A DNA stretch of 64,000 nucleotides from Clostridiales bacterium (GCA_017478485.1 JAFVDI010000031.1:124001-188000), one strand, 5' to 3'; positions 24,577 to 34,892 are shown, counted from the first letter of the stretch. Made by a program: numbers and translations. The notes: a model not told the origin generated them from the sequence alone.

Positions 24577-26922
24577 ATGAAGAAAGAGCTGTCTATATCT
24601 AATAATAAGAAAAAGAATCTGTTCTGTGTTTTAATGGCAATTCTGATAATTGCTTTATATATACTTGTTGATGGGTTTGGGATAATCAGTACAGGATATA
24701 ATTTCATTAAATCGGGCGGCGTCGGAGATTACAGCACTGATTTGTTTGGGTCTTCACAGAATTACGCATCTTCGGATGCTGTTATGAATGATTCTGTCAT
24801 TACTGTTATGGTGGATTTGTATGTAGCTCGATTGGTTATTTTGGTGCTTATGCTCTTTCCGATTGTCTTTGTGACATTGAGATATATGATTAACTTCAAG
24901 CATAGTGATGACACTGGCTTGAAATCGCTTGTACCGTATTTGAGAGTATTATTTGGACTCATTTTTTTCTATTATGCTCTTTCGATCAAAACAGCATTTT
25001 TGCATGAGCAGTTTACCAACTTTTATTCTTTTGGAAACTGGGTAAGCTTTTTCAGGATCATATTGGCTTTCATTATCCTGGGAGCTTTTGTTGTGGATTG
25101 GCCGTCTCTGATCAAGTCGCTTAAGAGTTTTCCGTCATCACATCCGGTTATTTACAAAGCTGTATTCGTTTTAGCAATATCGCTTTGTTCATGCATGCTT
25201 GTTGAGTTCCAGATAGCTTCCAAGATGAATATGGCGCAATACCTGTTGTTGTACAACATTCTTTACTGGCTGATTCTTCAAGCGTTCGTTGATGTCATCA
25301 CAAGAAGTGTCAAGACCGGTGCCTTCGTCAGTCTGGGATTATCTTTTCTGATCGGACTGGTTAACGATGTTGTCTATCAGTTCAGGGGAAACTATGTAAT
25401 GTATGGTGACCTTACGGTGGTAAGGACCGCGATGGAAGTCGCAGGCAAATATACATATAAGCTAAACAAATGGTTTTGGATATCTGTTTCCATGCTAATC
25501 ATTGCAGTTGCATTAACTATAGTTTTGAAGTTTCCCAAACATGACAGACCGGGAGTTAAGGAGATCTTGATCCGTGCAGGAACAGCGGTCTTGCTTGTTG
25601 GAGCCGTCATATTTACTTTCAACAACGGAATGCTGTACAGACATGTTTTCGGAGTAGGGTGGGACTATAACAAAAATGTTGCTGTAACAGGATATCTGCC
25701 GTATTTTCTGAGCAATATGAATTCCATTCAGAAGGTTACTCTTGACGGGTACAGTGCCGAGCAGGCTGATGCGGCGCTTGGGAAGATGTCTGACACTAAT
25801 GCATCTTATAAGTCGCCTAACATAATAATCATTCAAAACGAAGCTTTTTCCGATCTTTCCGTGGCATATGACATCAAGACTAATCAGGACTATATGCCGT
25901 TTATACACAGTCTGACCGAGAATACCCGCAAGGGGTATCTCAACATGTCAATAACCGGTGGACCGACTGCAAATACCGAGTTTGAGATCTTATTAAGATC
26001 ATCACTGCAATTTCTGCCTTATGGTTCTGTGCCTTATACCCAGTACGTTAATGCAGATCTGCCTTCCGTTCCGATGGTGCTTAAGAATCAGCCGAATCCG
26101 TATCACACGGTCGCTTATCACCCTTACTATACTTCAGGATACAGGCGTGCCGAAGTGTACAGCCATTTCGGTTTTGATGAGACCGTTTTCGAGGATGAAT
26201 TCAAGACGAAGCGCCCAAGTGAAGAAGTACTGCGTGATTATCTGACTGATGCGGCTGATTACAGGACCGTTAAGGCAATGTATGAGGACTGGCGCAAAAA
26301 GTCAGATTCACCCTGGTTCTGCTTTAATGTAACCATTCAGAACCATGGCGGATATACTCAGAAGTTCACGCCGTCCGAAACTGATAAAGTGTATGTTACG
26401 AATTTCGCTGCAACTGATTCCATAAACGGATACCTTTCATTGATCAAGCTCAGTGACAATGCTTTCAAAGAACTTGTCGAATACTTCTCCAAGTGTAAGG
26501 AGCCGACGATAATCGCGATGTACGGCGATCACCAGCCGTCTTTTGACGATGATGCGAATGAAGTTCTCAAAGATCATTCTAAAGGCTCTGTTTACAACTA
26601 TTACGTGCCTTATGTCATCTGGGCTAACTTTGATATTCAGGAAGAGGATACGACAGGCAGGCTGAACACTTTATCTACCAACTATTTTGCGAGTACCGTG
26701 TTTAATGTTGCAGGCATAAAGCTTACTGACTATGACAGGTATCTTCTTGATCTCCATGAACGCATACCGGCGCTGACTGCGCTCGGAGCCTGGGACAAGG
26801 AAGGCAGTCATTATACGTCACCAAAGACATCACCTTATGCTGATAGTATTGCCACGCTTGAGATGATCCAGTATAACCTGATCTTCGATGACGCCAAGAG
26901 ATTAAGAAAGCGGTTCGAGTGA
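24577..26922 (+). CDS. LTA synthase-like membrane phosphoglycerol transferase
   Basis: 781 residues: about seven TM helices in residues 15-350, then an extracytoplasmic alkaline-phosphatase-type domain. Its marks are NIIIIQNEAF near 415 (metal-ligand Glu), GGPTANTEFEIL near 462 (the GKTSDSE-like motif with the nucleophile Thr), HHPYY-like HPYYTSGYRR, and MYGDHQPSF near 648 (Asp-His metal ligands). LtaS-type enzymes polymerise glycerophosphate from phosphatidylglycerol; related ones transfer phosphoglycerol to glycans. The membrane part is larger than the five helices of LtaS. It lies 39 bases after the pilD-like gene but its function is unrelated. ATG start has only a weak GGAA ribosome site. 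Confidence 0.88.
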   Translation: MKKELSISNNKKKNLFCVLMAILIIALYILVDGFGIISTGYNFIKSGGVGDYSTDLFGSSQNYASSDAVMNDSVITVMVDLYVARLVILVLMLFPIVFVTLRYMINFKHSDDTGLKSLVPYLRVLFGLIFFYYALSIKTAFLHEQFTNFYSFGNWVSFFRIILAFIILGAFVVDWPSLIKSLKSFPSSHPVIYKAVFVLAISLCSCMLVEFQIASKMNMAQYLLLYNILYWLILQAFVDVITRSVKTGAFVSLGLSFLIGLVNDVVYQFRGNYVMYGDLTVVRTAMEVAGKYTYKLNKWFWISVSMLIIAVALTIVLKFPKHDRPGVKEILIRAGTAVLLVGAVIFTFNNGMLYRHVFGVGWDYNKNVAVTGYLPYFLSNMNSIQKVTLDGYSAEQADAALGKMSDTNASYKSPNIIIIQNEAFSDLSVAYDIKTNQDYMPFIHSLTENTRKGYLNMSITGGPTANTEFEILLRSSLQFLPYGSVPYTQYVNADLPSVPMVLKNQPNPYHTVAYHPYYTSGYRRAEVYSHFGFDETVFEDEFKTKRPSEEVLRDYLTDAADYRTVKAMYEDWRKKSDSPWFCFNVTIQNHGGYTQKFTPSETDKVYVTNFAATDSINGYLSLIKLSDNAFKELVEYFSKCKEPTIIAMYGDHQPSFDDDANEVLKDHSKGSVYNYYVPYVIWANFDIQEEDTTGRLNTLSTNYFASTVFNVAGIKLTDYDRYLLDLHERIPALTALGAWDKEGSHYTSPKTSPYADSIATLEMIQYNLIFDDAKRLRKRFE

Positions 26923-26935
26923 TCCGGACGGCAGG

Positions 26936-26990
26936 AGTCAAACGGTTATTGTAACTGATGTTTGACTTATTTGCAGGCGTCCTATATAAT
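26936..26990 (+). promoter_or_regulatory. rpsU promoter overlapped by a dyad
   Basis: TTGACT at 26962-26967, 17-base spacer and consensus TATAAT at 26985-26990 lie 40 bases upstream of rpsU. An 8-bp perfect inverted repeat, AGTCAAAC at 26936-26943 and GTTTGACT at 26960-26967, has its right arm covering the whole -35 box, with a nested GTTA-TTG-TAAC. A protein bound to the dyad would occlude the -35. It could alternatively be the end-of-transcript hairpin of the preceding gene, but no T-run follows. Confidence 0.8.
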
Positions 26991-27029
26991 TACCTAGTTT
27001 GAAATCCACGCACGAGAGGGGGGATAAAG

Positions 27030-27203
27030 ATGTCTGAGATTAGAGTTAAGGAGAATGAGTCCCTTGACAGTGCGCTTCGCAGGTTCAAGCGTTCTTGCGC
27101 TAAGTCCGGCGTTCTCGCTGAGGTTCGTAAGAGAGAGCACTACGAGAAGCCTTCAGTAAAGAGAAAGAAGAAGTCTGAAGCAGCTCGTAAGAGAAAGCAT
27201 TGA
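27030..27203 (+). CDS. rpsU: 30S ribosomal protein bS21
   Basis: 57 residues, starting [20 protein letters not shown] and ending in the lysine/arginine-rich tail typical of bS21 ([14 protein letters not shown]). It belongs to the small subunit platform and affects initiation. ATG at 27030 has GAGAGGGGGG 7-16 bases upstream. It has its own consensus promoter and a terminator, so it is monocistronic here; the usual yqeY partner is absent. Confidence 0.96.
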   Translation: MSEIRVKENESLDSALRRFKRSCAKSGVLAEVRKREHYEKPSVKRKKKSEAARKRKH

Positions 27204-27216
27204 TAAGACATTAATG

Positions 27217-27240
27217 AGGCCGCCTTCGAGGCGGCCTTTT
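27217..27240. terminator. Bidirectional terminator between rpsU and the histidine kinase
   Basis: AGGCCGCC pairs with GGCGGCCT around TTCGA, followed by TTTTAAT on the plus strand. On the other strand the hairpin follows the end of the kinase gene (stop at 27263) and is followed by a short T-run from TTAATG, so it can serve both converging genes. Confidence 0.85.
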
Positions 27241-27262
27241 AATATCCGTACAGAACCGTTTG

Positions 27263-29947
27263 TCAGGAACTGCGCTGTCTTGATCTGCTGATATGTTCTC
27301 TGAGGGTGCTGAAGAGAGCATCAGGCTGGATCGGCTTGCTGAGGTGGGCATTGAGACCTGCCTGAAGGCTCTTTTGAACATCTTCGTCAAATGCATTCGC
27401 CGTAAGAGCTATTACCGGAATATTTCCGGAATCTTTCTTCTCAGAAGCTCTGATCGCTTTCGTAGCCTCAAGACCGTCCATCTCAGGCATTCTCATATCC
27501 ATCAGGACAGCATCGTAGTATCCGGCCTCATGTTCGTTAAACAGTTCGACTGCACGTTTGCCGTTCTCGGCATAGTCAACTTCGATATTCTTGCTGTTTA
27601 ATAACATGGTAATGATCTCGGCATTGATCGGAACGTCTTCGGCAAGGAGCACCCTGCATCCATCAAGCATAACGGGTGACGATATGTGGGACGCATCGCG
27701 CATCTTTCTTGTCATGGCACTCTTGAATTCATCCAGTACATTTGACGCAAACAACGGTTTTGCCAGAAAACTGTCTACGCCGGCCTTTATTGCCTCGTCG
27801 AAGATATCATCCCACTTATAAGCGGTGAGTATGATTATCGCTGATTGGGTACCTGTGATCTCCCTGATCCTTCGTGTCGTCTCGACACCGTCCATTCCGG
27901 GCATCTGCCAGTCGATGAGAATAAGGTTATAAGGTTCCTGACGTGCTTGACGCAATGTAACAAGTTCTATTGCTTTCTCTCCGGAAGTGACGGATTCTGA
28001 CCTGATACCGGCCTTTTCGAGTACGAGCCGTGCGTGTTCGCAGGCAACAGGATCGTCATCGACTATCAGGACTTTTATCTCGCCCGGTCTGACATCGTAA
28101 ACACATGTTTCGCCTGTAATATTTGAGTTGTCCAGTGTCAGCGTGACGGTAAAGGTCGAGCCGTTGCCTTTGGTGCTCTCGACTTCGATTTCACCGTTCA
28201 TCATATCCACGATATTCTTTGTGATAGCCAGGCCGAGACCGGAACTGCCGTACTTGTTGGTAGCTGAGTTATCTTCCTGGGTAAAGGGTTCAAAAATAGT
28301 CGGAAGAAAGCTTTCACTAATTCCTATACCATTATCTCTTATCGTAAACTGCAGCGTTGTCTTGCCGTCAAACTGGGCTTTCTTAATGACACCGAGTTCG
28401 ACCTTTCCGCCTTTTGGCGTGAACTTTACGGCATTTCCGAGGATGTTGATCAGGACCTGCCGTATCTTCATATTGTCACCCATATAGCAGTCATCCAGAT
28501 CCGGGCTGACATGACACTGGTATTCGATCCCCTTATCCAGGCACTGTCCTGATATCATGGTGTTTATTGTCTCGAGAAGCTTAGAGAAGGAGAACTCTTC
28601 GCTCTTGACAGTCATCCTTCCGGACTCGATCCTTGACATATCGAGGATGTCGTTGATCAAGCCTAAGAGATGTTCTGCAGAATCTCCGATCTTGCGGAGG
28701 TATTCTTTGGTCTTCTCGGGTGTCTCAGGATCGTTTAGTGCTATATTATCCAGTCCTATGATCGCATTCATCGGTGTTCTTATCTCATGAGACATGTTGG
28801 AAAGGAATGCGGATTTTGCCTTGCTCGCTCCTTCGGCAACGTTCAGAGCGTCTGAAAGGACTTCGGATTGGTGCTCGAGTTGTTTCTGGAGCATGTTGCT
28901 CTTGTCGAGTTCCTCCTGTTTGCCGCGGACTTCGGCTTTGGCTGTCTCGGTTTCCAGCTCGAGCTTGGTACTTCTTCTTGTCTCCAACAGGATAAGTATA
29001 AACATGGCAGCCATAGCGACAGTAGTAATCGCAGATTGAATGATACCTCTGGCTATCATACTGTCGGAGATCTGGTTTATGTTGTCCGAGATAACACGCT
29101 CTCTGACGAGATATGTCAGGTTCCAGTCAGTAGATGCTACGGGGACATAACAGAGGGTCTCTGCGGTCCCTTTGTATGTGAATGAGACTACACCGCGTCT
29201 GCCGTTATTGAATTCTTCCGCGAAAGCTTCATAGGAATAACCGTTATCGAAATCAGCATTCTTCATGACTTCCATGAGGTTCTCATCGGGAGCGCTGCTC
29301 CCGAGGACATTCTCGGTAAGTGATATGCCTCCGCGGGTATAGATGTTGCAGAAGGTGGTGTTTACATCACCTGATTCCATCGACACGCCGGAGAGCATTT
29401 CCTTCATGTCGATCTCCATGAAACATACAGTAAAGTGCCTGCCGTTGAACATAAGATCTACCGGGACCGCGATGACGACCTTTTTTTCGCGTGTATGGAT
29501 GTTGAAGATGGATATCTCAGGCTGTTTGATATTCACGTAATCGAAATCATATTCATCGATATTGTCGCGGATCCCGAGCGAGGTATATATCTTGCCTTCA
29601 GAATCGACAAACGCGAATTTATCGAGCGTGTAAAGCTTCTTCATTCGGGCCTGATATGCCTGCAGATGTTCAAGATCGCTCAGGTCTTGCTCAGTCATAA
29701 GGCTGACCGCGACACGGAGATCGCGGATCTTGTTCTGAAGATTGTTCCCGACGACCTGCTCGCGTCTTCCGGCAAGTTCGTCAAGATACAGGAGGCTTAC
29801 CGAATGAGCTGCTTTCTCATTATCGATATGTGCACTCTGGACGATCCAGATCGTTCCAATGACTATTATCAATGCAGTTATAAAACTGCCGATGATCGCT
29901 ATCCGAGCGGTCTTGTTCTTTGGCGTGGCTTTGTCCGTATTGCCCAT
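27263..29947 (-). CDS. Hybrid sensor histidine kinase with two receiver domains
   Basis: 894 residues. TM1 at about 16-36, a periplasmic-type dCache-like sensor of about 265 residues, TM2 at about 305-325, a coiled-coil linker (about 330-375), then the kinase core: H-box MSHEIRTPMNAI (His near 386), N-box QVLINILGNAVKF, G1 DNGIGIS, and G2 GSSGLGLAITK. Two receivers follow, with phospho-acceptor Asp in ILIDWQMPGMDG (near 678) and VLMDMRMPEMDG (near 813), and Lys in FLAKPL and LSKPIQ. No HPt domain and no partner regulator gene adjoin. Start ATG, with a good minus-strand promoter at 29987-30015. The signal sensed is unknown. Confidence 0.93.
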   Translation of the reverse strand: MGNTDKATPKNKTARIAIIGSFITALIIVIGTIWIVQSAHIDNEKAAHSVSLLYLDELAGRREQVVGNNLQNKIRDLRVAVSLMTEQDLSDLEHLQAYQARMKKLYTLDKFAFVDSEGKIYTSLGIRDNIDEYDFDYVNIKQPEISIFNIHTREKKVVIAVPVDLMFNGRHFTVCFMEIDMKEMLSGVSMESGDVNTTFCNIYTRGGISLTENVLGSSAPDENLMEVMKNADFDNGYSYEAFAEEFNNGRRGVVSFTYKGTAETLCYVPVASTDWNLTYLVRERVISDNINQISDSMIARGIIQSAITTVAMAAMFILILLETRRSTKLELETETAKAEVRGKQEELDKSNMLQKQLEHQSEVLSDALNVAEGASKAKSAFLSNMSHEIRTPMNAIIGLDNIALNDPETPEKTKEYLRKIGDSAEHLLGLINDILDMSRIESGRMTVKSEEFSFSKLLETINTMISGQCLDKGIEYQCHVSPDLDDCYMGDNMKIRQVLINILGNAVKFTPKGGKVELGVIKKAQFDGKTTLQFTIRDNGIGISESFLPTIFEPFTQEDNSATNKYGSSGLGLAITKNIVDMMNGEIEVESTKGNGSTFTVTLTLDNSNITGETCVYDVRPGEIKVLIVDDDPVACEHARLVLEKAGIRSESVTSGEKAIELVTLRQARQEPYNLILIDWQMPGMDGVETTRRIREITGTQSAIIILTAYKWDDIFDEAIKAGVDSFLAKPLFASNVLDEFKSAMTRKMRDASHISSPVMLDGCRVLLAEDVPINAEIITMLLNSKNIEVDYAENGKRAVELFNEHEAGYYDAVLMDMRMPEMDGLEATKAIRASEKKDSGNIPVIALTANAFDEDVQKSLQAGLNAHLSKPIQPDALFSTLREHISRSRQRSS

Positions 29948-29986
29948 TTACAGGTACCCCTGAGGAGAAATTAATAAATATTGATA

Positions 29987-30015
29987 ATTTTATTATCTCT
30001 GCCGTGATAAATCAA
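29987..30015 (-). promoter_or_regulatory. Promoter of the hybrid histidine kinase
   Basis: On the minus strand TTGATT (plus-strand 30010-30015) is followed by a 17-base spacer and TAAAAT (plus-strand 29987-29992), 40 bases upstream of the kinase ATG. Divergent from the recJ promoter in the same intergenic region. Confidence 0.65.
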
Positions 30016-30064
30016 CGCGGGACGGCTTTTGACGGGCAAAGCACCGGTCAGAAAAGTTTTAGTT

Positions 30065-30093
30065 TTGTAAACAGTGTCACATTCAGCTATAAT
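30065..30093 (+). promoter_or_regulatory. Promoter of recJ-rel
   Basis: TTGTAA at 30065-30070, 17-base spacer, TATAAT at 30088-30093, 33 bases upstream of recJ. Exact -10 and optimal spacing. Confidence 0.75.
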
Positions 30094-30125
30094 AAAATCA
30101 ATAAAGATAAAGTTGAGAATAGTTT

Positions 30126-32273
30126 ATGTTACTGACCGGTAAGAATTGGCGCTTATCGGCTTCGCAAGCGGTTGCGGATGCTGATGAGCTCCTTGATATT
30201 TTGCTTGATAACCGAGGGATAACCGAAGGCCAATCCGTAGAACGGTTTCTATCCGATAATGACGGTTCATGGCACGATCCATTCCTTTATAAAGACATGC
30301 GCAAAGCTGTCGATATCATCAATGACACGATCGACATTAAGGGAAGGGTGCTCGTTTACGGTGACTATGACTGTGACGGTGTCACTGCGACTTCCATACT
30401 CGTAAGGTATTTCAGGAGTCATAATGTCGATGTGCAGTATATCGTCCCGCACAGGGCTGAACACGGTTACGGACTGACTGAGAAGATCATGGACAAGGTC
30501 ATTGAAGAGCAGCCCGGTCTGGTCATTACAGTCGACTGCGGCGTCACCAATCTCGATACTGTTTCCGAGCTCAAAGAGCGCGGGATCAAGGTCATTGTTA
30601 CCGACCACCACAATGTTAAGGATGAGCTGCCGGATGCGGACTGCGTTATCTGCGCAAAGCGTCCGGACAACACATATCCTTTTACCGAACTTTGCGGAGC
30701 CGGCGTTGCTCTCAAGGTGGTCGAGGCTTTAGGCAAGGACGGCAGACACGGGGTCAACAATAATCTGTGGCGTCAGACTATAGAACTTGCGGGACTTGCG
30801 ACTATCGCAGACCTGGTATCCGTTACCGATGAGAACAGGACGATAATCAAGAGGGCTTTCAAGAGCATGCAGAACCCCTCAAATGTCGGTGTAAAGGTCA
30901 TGAACGAGATGCTCCTCACTCCGGGCAAGTCGCTCGACGAGACCTTTATCTCATTTAATGTGGTTCCAAGGATAAATGCTGCGGGAAGGCTCTACGATTC
31001 TTCCGATGCGCTCAAGCTCTTCCTTGAGAACAATCCTTCCGAGGCAAGGCGTGCCGCTCAGGATCTTACGCGTGAGAATGATGAACGCAAGGAGATAGAG
31101 GCAAAGGTCTTTGAAGAGGCGAGGGCACAGCTCGAGAACCCGGACAGGCCCGAGAAATGGAGTCTTACCAATACGTGCGGACCTGTTGTCGTATATGGCA
31201 GGAACTGGCATCAGGGCGTTTTGGGCATCGTTGCAGGCAAGCTTGCGCAGTTCTACGGAAGATCTGCTCTTGTTTTTACTGATGATGCGACCGAACCCGG
31301 CTGCGCAAAGGGATCCGGAAGGGCTTTCGGCGAATTCGATCTTTTCAAGTGCCTTGAGGGAATATCCGATAAGCTGGTAAATTTCGGAGGACATAAGAAG
31401 GCAGCGGGCATGCTCGTCCGTAAGGAAGGCATGGGCGCTTTTATGGAGGCGCTGGAAGCCGAAGCGGTCAAGCTGGGTGAATCCGGCAGCAGCGACGGCG
31501 AAGACCTTGATAATTCGATTGAGGCGGACTGCGAGCTCCTGCCTTCCGCAGTTAATTTCGATTCTTACGATGAGATGTGCAAATTAAGGCCTTTCGGTAT
31601 CGGCAACGTCAAGCCGGTATTTGTTACGAGAGGTCTTGTCATCAGGGAGATCGGCACCATGAGCGAAGGCGCGCACTTAAGGCTCGAACTTACCGACAAT
31701 GCCGGAAAGACCACACTCTCCGCCGTTGGCTTCGGCATGGGCAGTTACTTTAATCTCCTGAGATCTGGGGACATTGTCGATATCTGCTACACGATGAACG
31801 AATATACATACAGGGGTGAGACGACACTTTCGCTGCACCTTTGCGACATAATGACCGATGCCGGCAAAGGATTCATGTGGCAGAAGGCGGATATTGCCGA
31901 GAAGCTTTATTCAAGCGGACTTGAGCCTTCGCAGATCTCGAAGATGGCTCACGGCGAGGACATCATACCTCAGATGGTACCGACTGCACAGCATTTTGCC
32001 GAGTGCTACAGGATCATAGACAAGTTTGCCGGAAATTCGCTTTCGACTGTTGACTGCGTGCTTCTTGCAAAGCTCATCAACAACAACTCGGATACTTTCA
32101 TTACACCGTTCCAGACTAAGAGATGCCTTGAGGTTTTCGCTGACTGCGGACTTATCAGGCTTCGTGAGATCACTCCAACCAGATTGTGTTTTAATATCAC
32201 TTCCGGCGGAAAAAGAGTAAAATTGAGTGATTCAGAGGTATACAGGAAGGTGACCAATGTCGGCCAAAAATAA
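30126..32273 (+). CDS. recJ: Single-stranded-DNA-specific exonuclease RecJ
   Basis: 715 residues; 5'-3' exonuclease on single-stranded DNA used in recombination and repair. DHH-family motifs are VLVYGDYDCDGVTATSIL (near 75-92), the GLVITVDCGVTN region and TDHHN near 159; the DHHA1 domain carries GVLGIVAGKLAQFYGRS and FGGHKKAAGM. The C-terminal part, longer than in E. coli RecJ (about 577), has an OB-fold and an extra alpha-helical domain, as in other Firmicutes. Its last 17 bases overlap the start of rel, so the two are translationally coupled. Confidence 0.94.
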   Translation: MLLTGKNWRLSASQAVADADELLDILLDNRGITEGQSVERFLSDNDGSWHDPFLYKDMRKAVDIINDTIDIKGRVLVYGDYDCDGVTATSILVRYFRSHNVDVQYIVPHRAEHGYGLTEKIMDKVIEEQPGLVITVDCGVTNLDTVSELKERGIKVIVTDHHNVKDELPDADCVICAKRPDNTYPFTELCGAGVALKVVEALGKDGRHGVNNNLWRQTIELAGLATIADLVSVTDENRTIIKRAFKSMQNPSNVGVKVMNEMLLTPGKSLDETFISFNVVPRINAAGRLYDSSDALKLFLENNPSEARRAAQDLTRENDERKEIEAKVFEEARAQLENPDRPEKWSLTNTCGPVVVYGRNWHQGVLGIVAGKLAQFYGRSALVFTDDATEPGCAKGSGRAFGEFDLFKCLEGISDKLVNFGGHKKAAGMLVRKEGMGAFMEALEAEAVKLGESGSSDGEDLDNSIEADCELLPSAVNFDSYDEMCKLRPFGIGNVKPVFVTRGLVIREIGTMSEGAHLRLELTDNAGKTTLSAVGFGMGSYFNLLRSGDIVDICYTMNEYTYRGETTLSLHLCDIMTDAGKGFMWQKADIAEKLYSSGLEPSQISKMAHGEDIIPQMVPTAQHFAECYRIIDKFAGNSLSTVDCVLLAKLINNNSDTFITPFQTKRCLEVFADCGLIRLREITPTRLCFNITSGGKRVKLSDSEVYRKVTNVGQK

Positions 32274-34878
32274 CAAAGACGAACTGAATGCCTTAGACAG
32301 GGCAGCTGCTGAGGAAGAAGCAAAGGAGCGCGAGTTCCTCCAAAACGATGAGCTTATTCCCGAGATCCCTGACGATTATGAGGACAGTTTTGTCGATATC
32401 CTGAATTCGTACGATGCTTATGCGCATGCGGCCAATCTTGATGACGAGATCATCGAGAAGGATAACGTCATGCTCAGGAAAGCATTTGTTTTCGCATTCA
32501 AGGCCCACAGGAACCAGAAGCGCAAGAACGGCGTTCTGTATATCATTCATCCTCTCGCGGTCGCAGGCATCCTCGTAGACCTCAAGGTTGACGCCAATAC
32601 ACTCGCGGCGGCACTTCTGCATGACACGATCGAAGATACCGCTGCTGATTTTGACATGGTTTCCGGGAAGTTCGGCGAGTCGGTCGCAAACCTCGTCGAT
32701 GGCGTTACAAAACTCAACCTGAAGCTCGACAACGTCACTTACAACTCAAAGGCAGACATCCAGGCGGAGAACGTCCGCAAGATGCTCCTTGCCATGACTG
32801 ACGACATCAGGGTCATATTCATCAAGCTCGCAGACCGTCTTCATAACATGAGGACATTGAAGTTCCAGACACCTGCAAAACAGATAGAGAAGGCCCAGGA
32901 AACTCTGGACATCTATGTTCCTTTTGCGGGAAGGTTCGGTATCTACAGGATCAAATGGGAGCTCGAGGACCTTTGTCTTAAGTATCTGCATCCCGAAGAG
33001 TTCAACGAGCTCGTAAAGCTCGTCAGAGGCAATCGTGCGCAGCGTGAGGACTTCATGGAGCAGGTGGTCTCAGAGATCAGATCCAAGCTCGAGGAGAACG
33101 GCATCACGCATTACGACATTGAAGGCCGTCCGAAGCATTTTTACAGCATTTATAAGAAGATGCATGACAAGGGCAAGACGATCGATGAGATCTATGACCT
33201 TTTCGCATGCAGGATCATAGTTGATGAGGTCATCGAGTGCTACCAGGTGCTCGGCATCATTCACGAGATGTATCAGCACGTTCCCGGCCGCTTCAAGGAT
33301 TACATCGCGATGCCCAAGGAGAACAAGTACCAGTCCATCCACACGACTGTCGTAAGCCACAACGGCACTCCTTTTGAAGTTCAGATCAGGACTTTTGCGA
33401 TGCACCAGATCGCGGAATACGGTATCGCTGCTCACTGGCATTACAAGGAAGCCGGAGACTCCAAGGAGTTCAAGGCTGACAGATATGACCGCAAGATCGA
33501 TGAGATGAGACAGATCATCGACTCGCAGAGCGAGCTTGCCGATTCAGGCGAGTTCCTCGAGTCGCTCAAGATGAACATCGCACCTGACGAGATTTTCGTC
33601 TATACGCCGAAGCATGAGGTAATAAAGCTGCCTCAGGGTTCATGCCCGATCGATTTTGCTTATTCGATCCACAGCGGCATCGGAAACCACATGCACGGAG
33701 CAAAGGTCAACGGAAGGATCGTGCCTTTGTCATATGTCCTCAAGAATGGCGATATCGTTGAGATCCAGAGCTCAGCAAAGCTCGTTAAAGGCCCGTCACG
33801 AGACTGGGTCAAGATCGTCAGGACCGCTACCGCCAAATCCAAGATCAACGCATGGTTCAAGAAGGAAGCAAGGGGAGAGAACATTACGACCGGTAAGGAA
33901 CTCCTCGGCAACGAGATCTCCAGGAACGGATTCACGCCCGAAAAGCTCCTCATGCACAAGGCGATCGAGGCTATCCTAAAGCGCAATAATTTCTCCAGCC
34001 TTGACGATATGTATGCCGCGATCGGTTACGGCAGCATCAGCGTAAACAAGGTATTCTCGCGTCTCCGCGACGACTATATCAGGAACTGCTCGGAAGAGGA
34101 GAGGAGCGAGCTCGGCTACCGTATCACGGCGGATGGAAACGTCGTCTACAGCCCCATGGATCTGCCTCTTGAACTCGGTAAGTTCGACCAGTCCAGGACA
34201 GGAAAAGGCAAGGGAAAGACTGCCACGCCCGAGACGACAAAACAGGTTGCATCCTACGATGTCACCAAGCTCGGCGTGATCAACACAGACCCTCATCAGA
34301 CGGCATCTGCCGCTGCCATCAGGGCGGGCGTCAAGCCTGAGGATCTTTCTGAACAGATCAAGTCTTCAAAGACCGGTACGGGGAATGCTTCCAGACGCGC
34401 GCACAGCAGCGATGAAGTAATCGTTGACGGCATAGAGGCGATCGCTACGCACATCTCCAAGTGCTGCCATCCGGTATTCGGCGACGAGATCATCGGATTC
34501 ATCACGCGCGAAAAGGGCGTCGGCATCCATAAGATGAGCTGCAAGAACATCCAGAACATCATTTCGAGGAAGGCGGATTCGATAAAAGACGAGGAGCGTT
34601 ACCAGAGACTCGTTACGGTTCACTGGCTCTCAAAGGCGAAGTTCTCCAGCTATGACGTTCAGCTGATAGTTGAGGCGACAGACCGCTCCAGACTGCTTCT
34701 CGACGTGCTCGATAAGATCAATGAAGAGAAGATTAACATTGTTAAACTCAATACCGTAGTAGACGGAAACAACGCCAGGATATACGTTACGGTCAATATT
34801 TCGGGCAAAGAGCAGCTCGACCGTACCGTCGCGAGGATCGAGACGGTCAAGGACGTCACAGGCGTCATCAGGAACTGA
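32257..34878 (+). CDS. rel: Bifunctional (p)ppGpp synthetase/hydrolase (Rel)
   Basis: Makes and degrades the alarmone (p)ppGpp. At 873 residues it is longer than the usual 730-770. Order: an acidic N-terminal extension (about 55 residues); the hydrolase HD domain with ALLHDTIEDT near 119 and LADRLHNMRTL; the synthetase with YSIYKKMHDK, RFKDYIAMPKENKYQSIHT (near 345) and EVQIRT. RFKD is the signature of bifunctional enzymes. A TGS domain (about 445-505) is followed by a helical region, then a variable, K/G/T-rich insert (about 645-720), the conserved CC in SKCCHPVFGD near 735, and a C-terminal ACT domain. Start overlaps the end of recJ by 17 bases. The long insert before the zinc-finger region is unusual. 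Confidence 0.94.
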   Translation: MSAKNNKDELNALDRAAAEEEAKEREFLQNDELIPEIPDDYEDSFVDILNSYDAYAHAANLDDEIIEKDNVMLRKAFVFAFKAHRNQKRKNGVLYIIHPLAVAGILVDLKVDANTLAAALLHDTIEDTAADFDMVSGKFGESVANLVDGVTKLNLKLDNVTYNSKADIQAENVRKMLLAMTDDIRVIFIKLADRLHNMRTLKFQTPAKQIEKAQETLDIYVPFAGRFGIYRIKWELEDLCLKYLHPEEFNELVKLVRGNRAQREDFMEQVVSEIRSKLEENGITHYDIEGRPKHFYSIYKKMHDKGKTIDEIYDLFACRIIVDEVIECYQVLGIIHEMYQHVPGRFKDYIAMPKENKYQSIHTTVVSHNGTPFEVQIRTFAMHQIAEYGIAAHWHYKEAGDSKEFKADRYDRKIDEMRQIIDSQSELADSGEFLESLKMNIAPDEIFVYTPKHEVIKLPQGSCPIDFAYSIHSGIGNHMHGAKVNGRIVPLSYVLKNGDIVEIQSSAKLVKGPSRDWVKIVRTATAKSKINAWFKKEARGENITTGKELLGNEISRNGFTPEKLLMHKAIEAILKRNNFSSLDDMYAAIGYGSISVNKVFSRLRDDYIRNCSEEERSELGYRITADGNVVYSPMDLPLELGKFDQSRTGKGKGKTATPETTKQVASYDVTKLGVINTDPHQTASAAAIRAGVKPEDLSEQIKSSKTGTGNASRRAHSSDEVIVDGIEAIATHISKCCHPVFGDEIIGFITREKGVGIHKMSCKNIQNIISRKADSIKDEERYQRLVTVHWLSKAKFSSYDVQLIVEATDRSRLLLDVLDKINEEKINIVKLNTVVDGNNARIYVTVNISGKEQLDRTVARIETVKDVTGVIRN

Positions 34879-34892
34879 TCTTTAAGAGTTTT

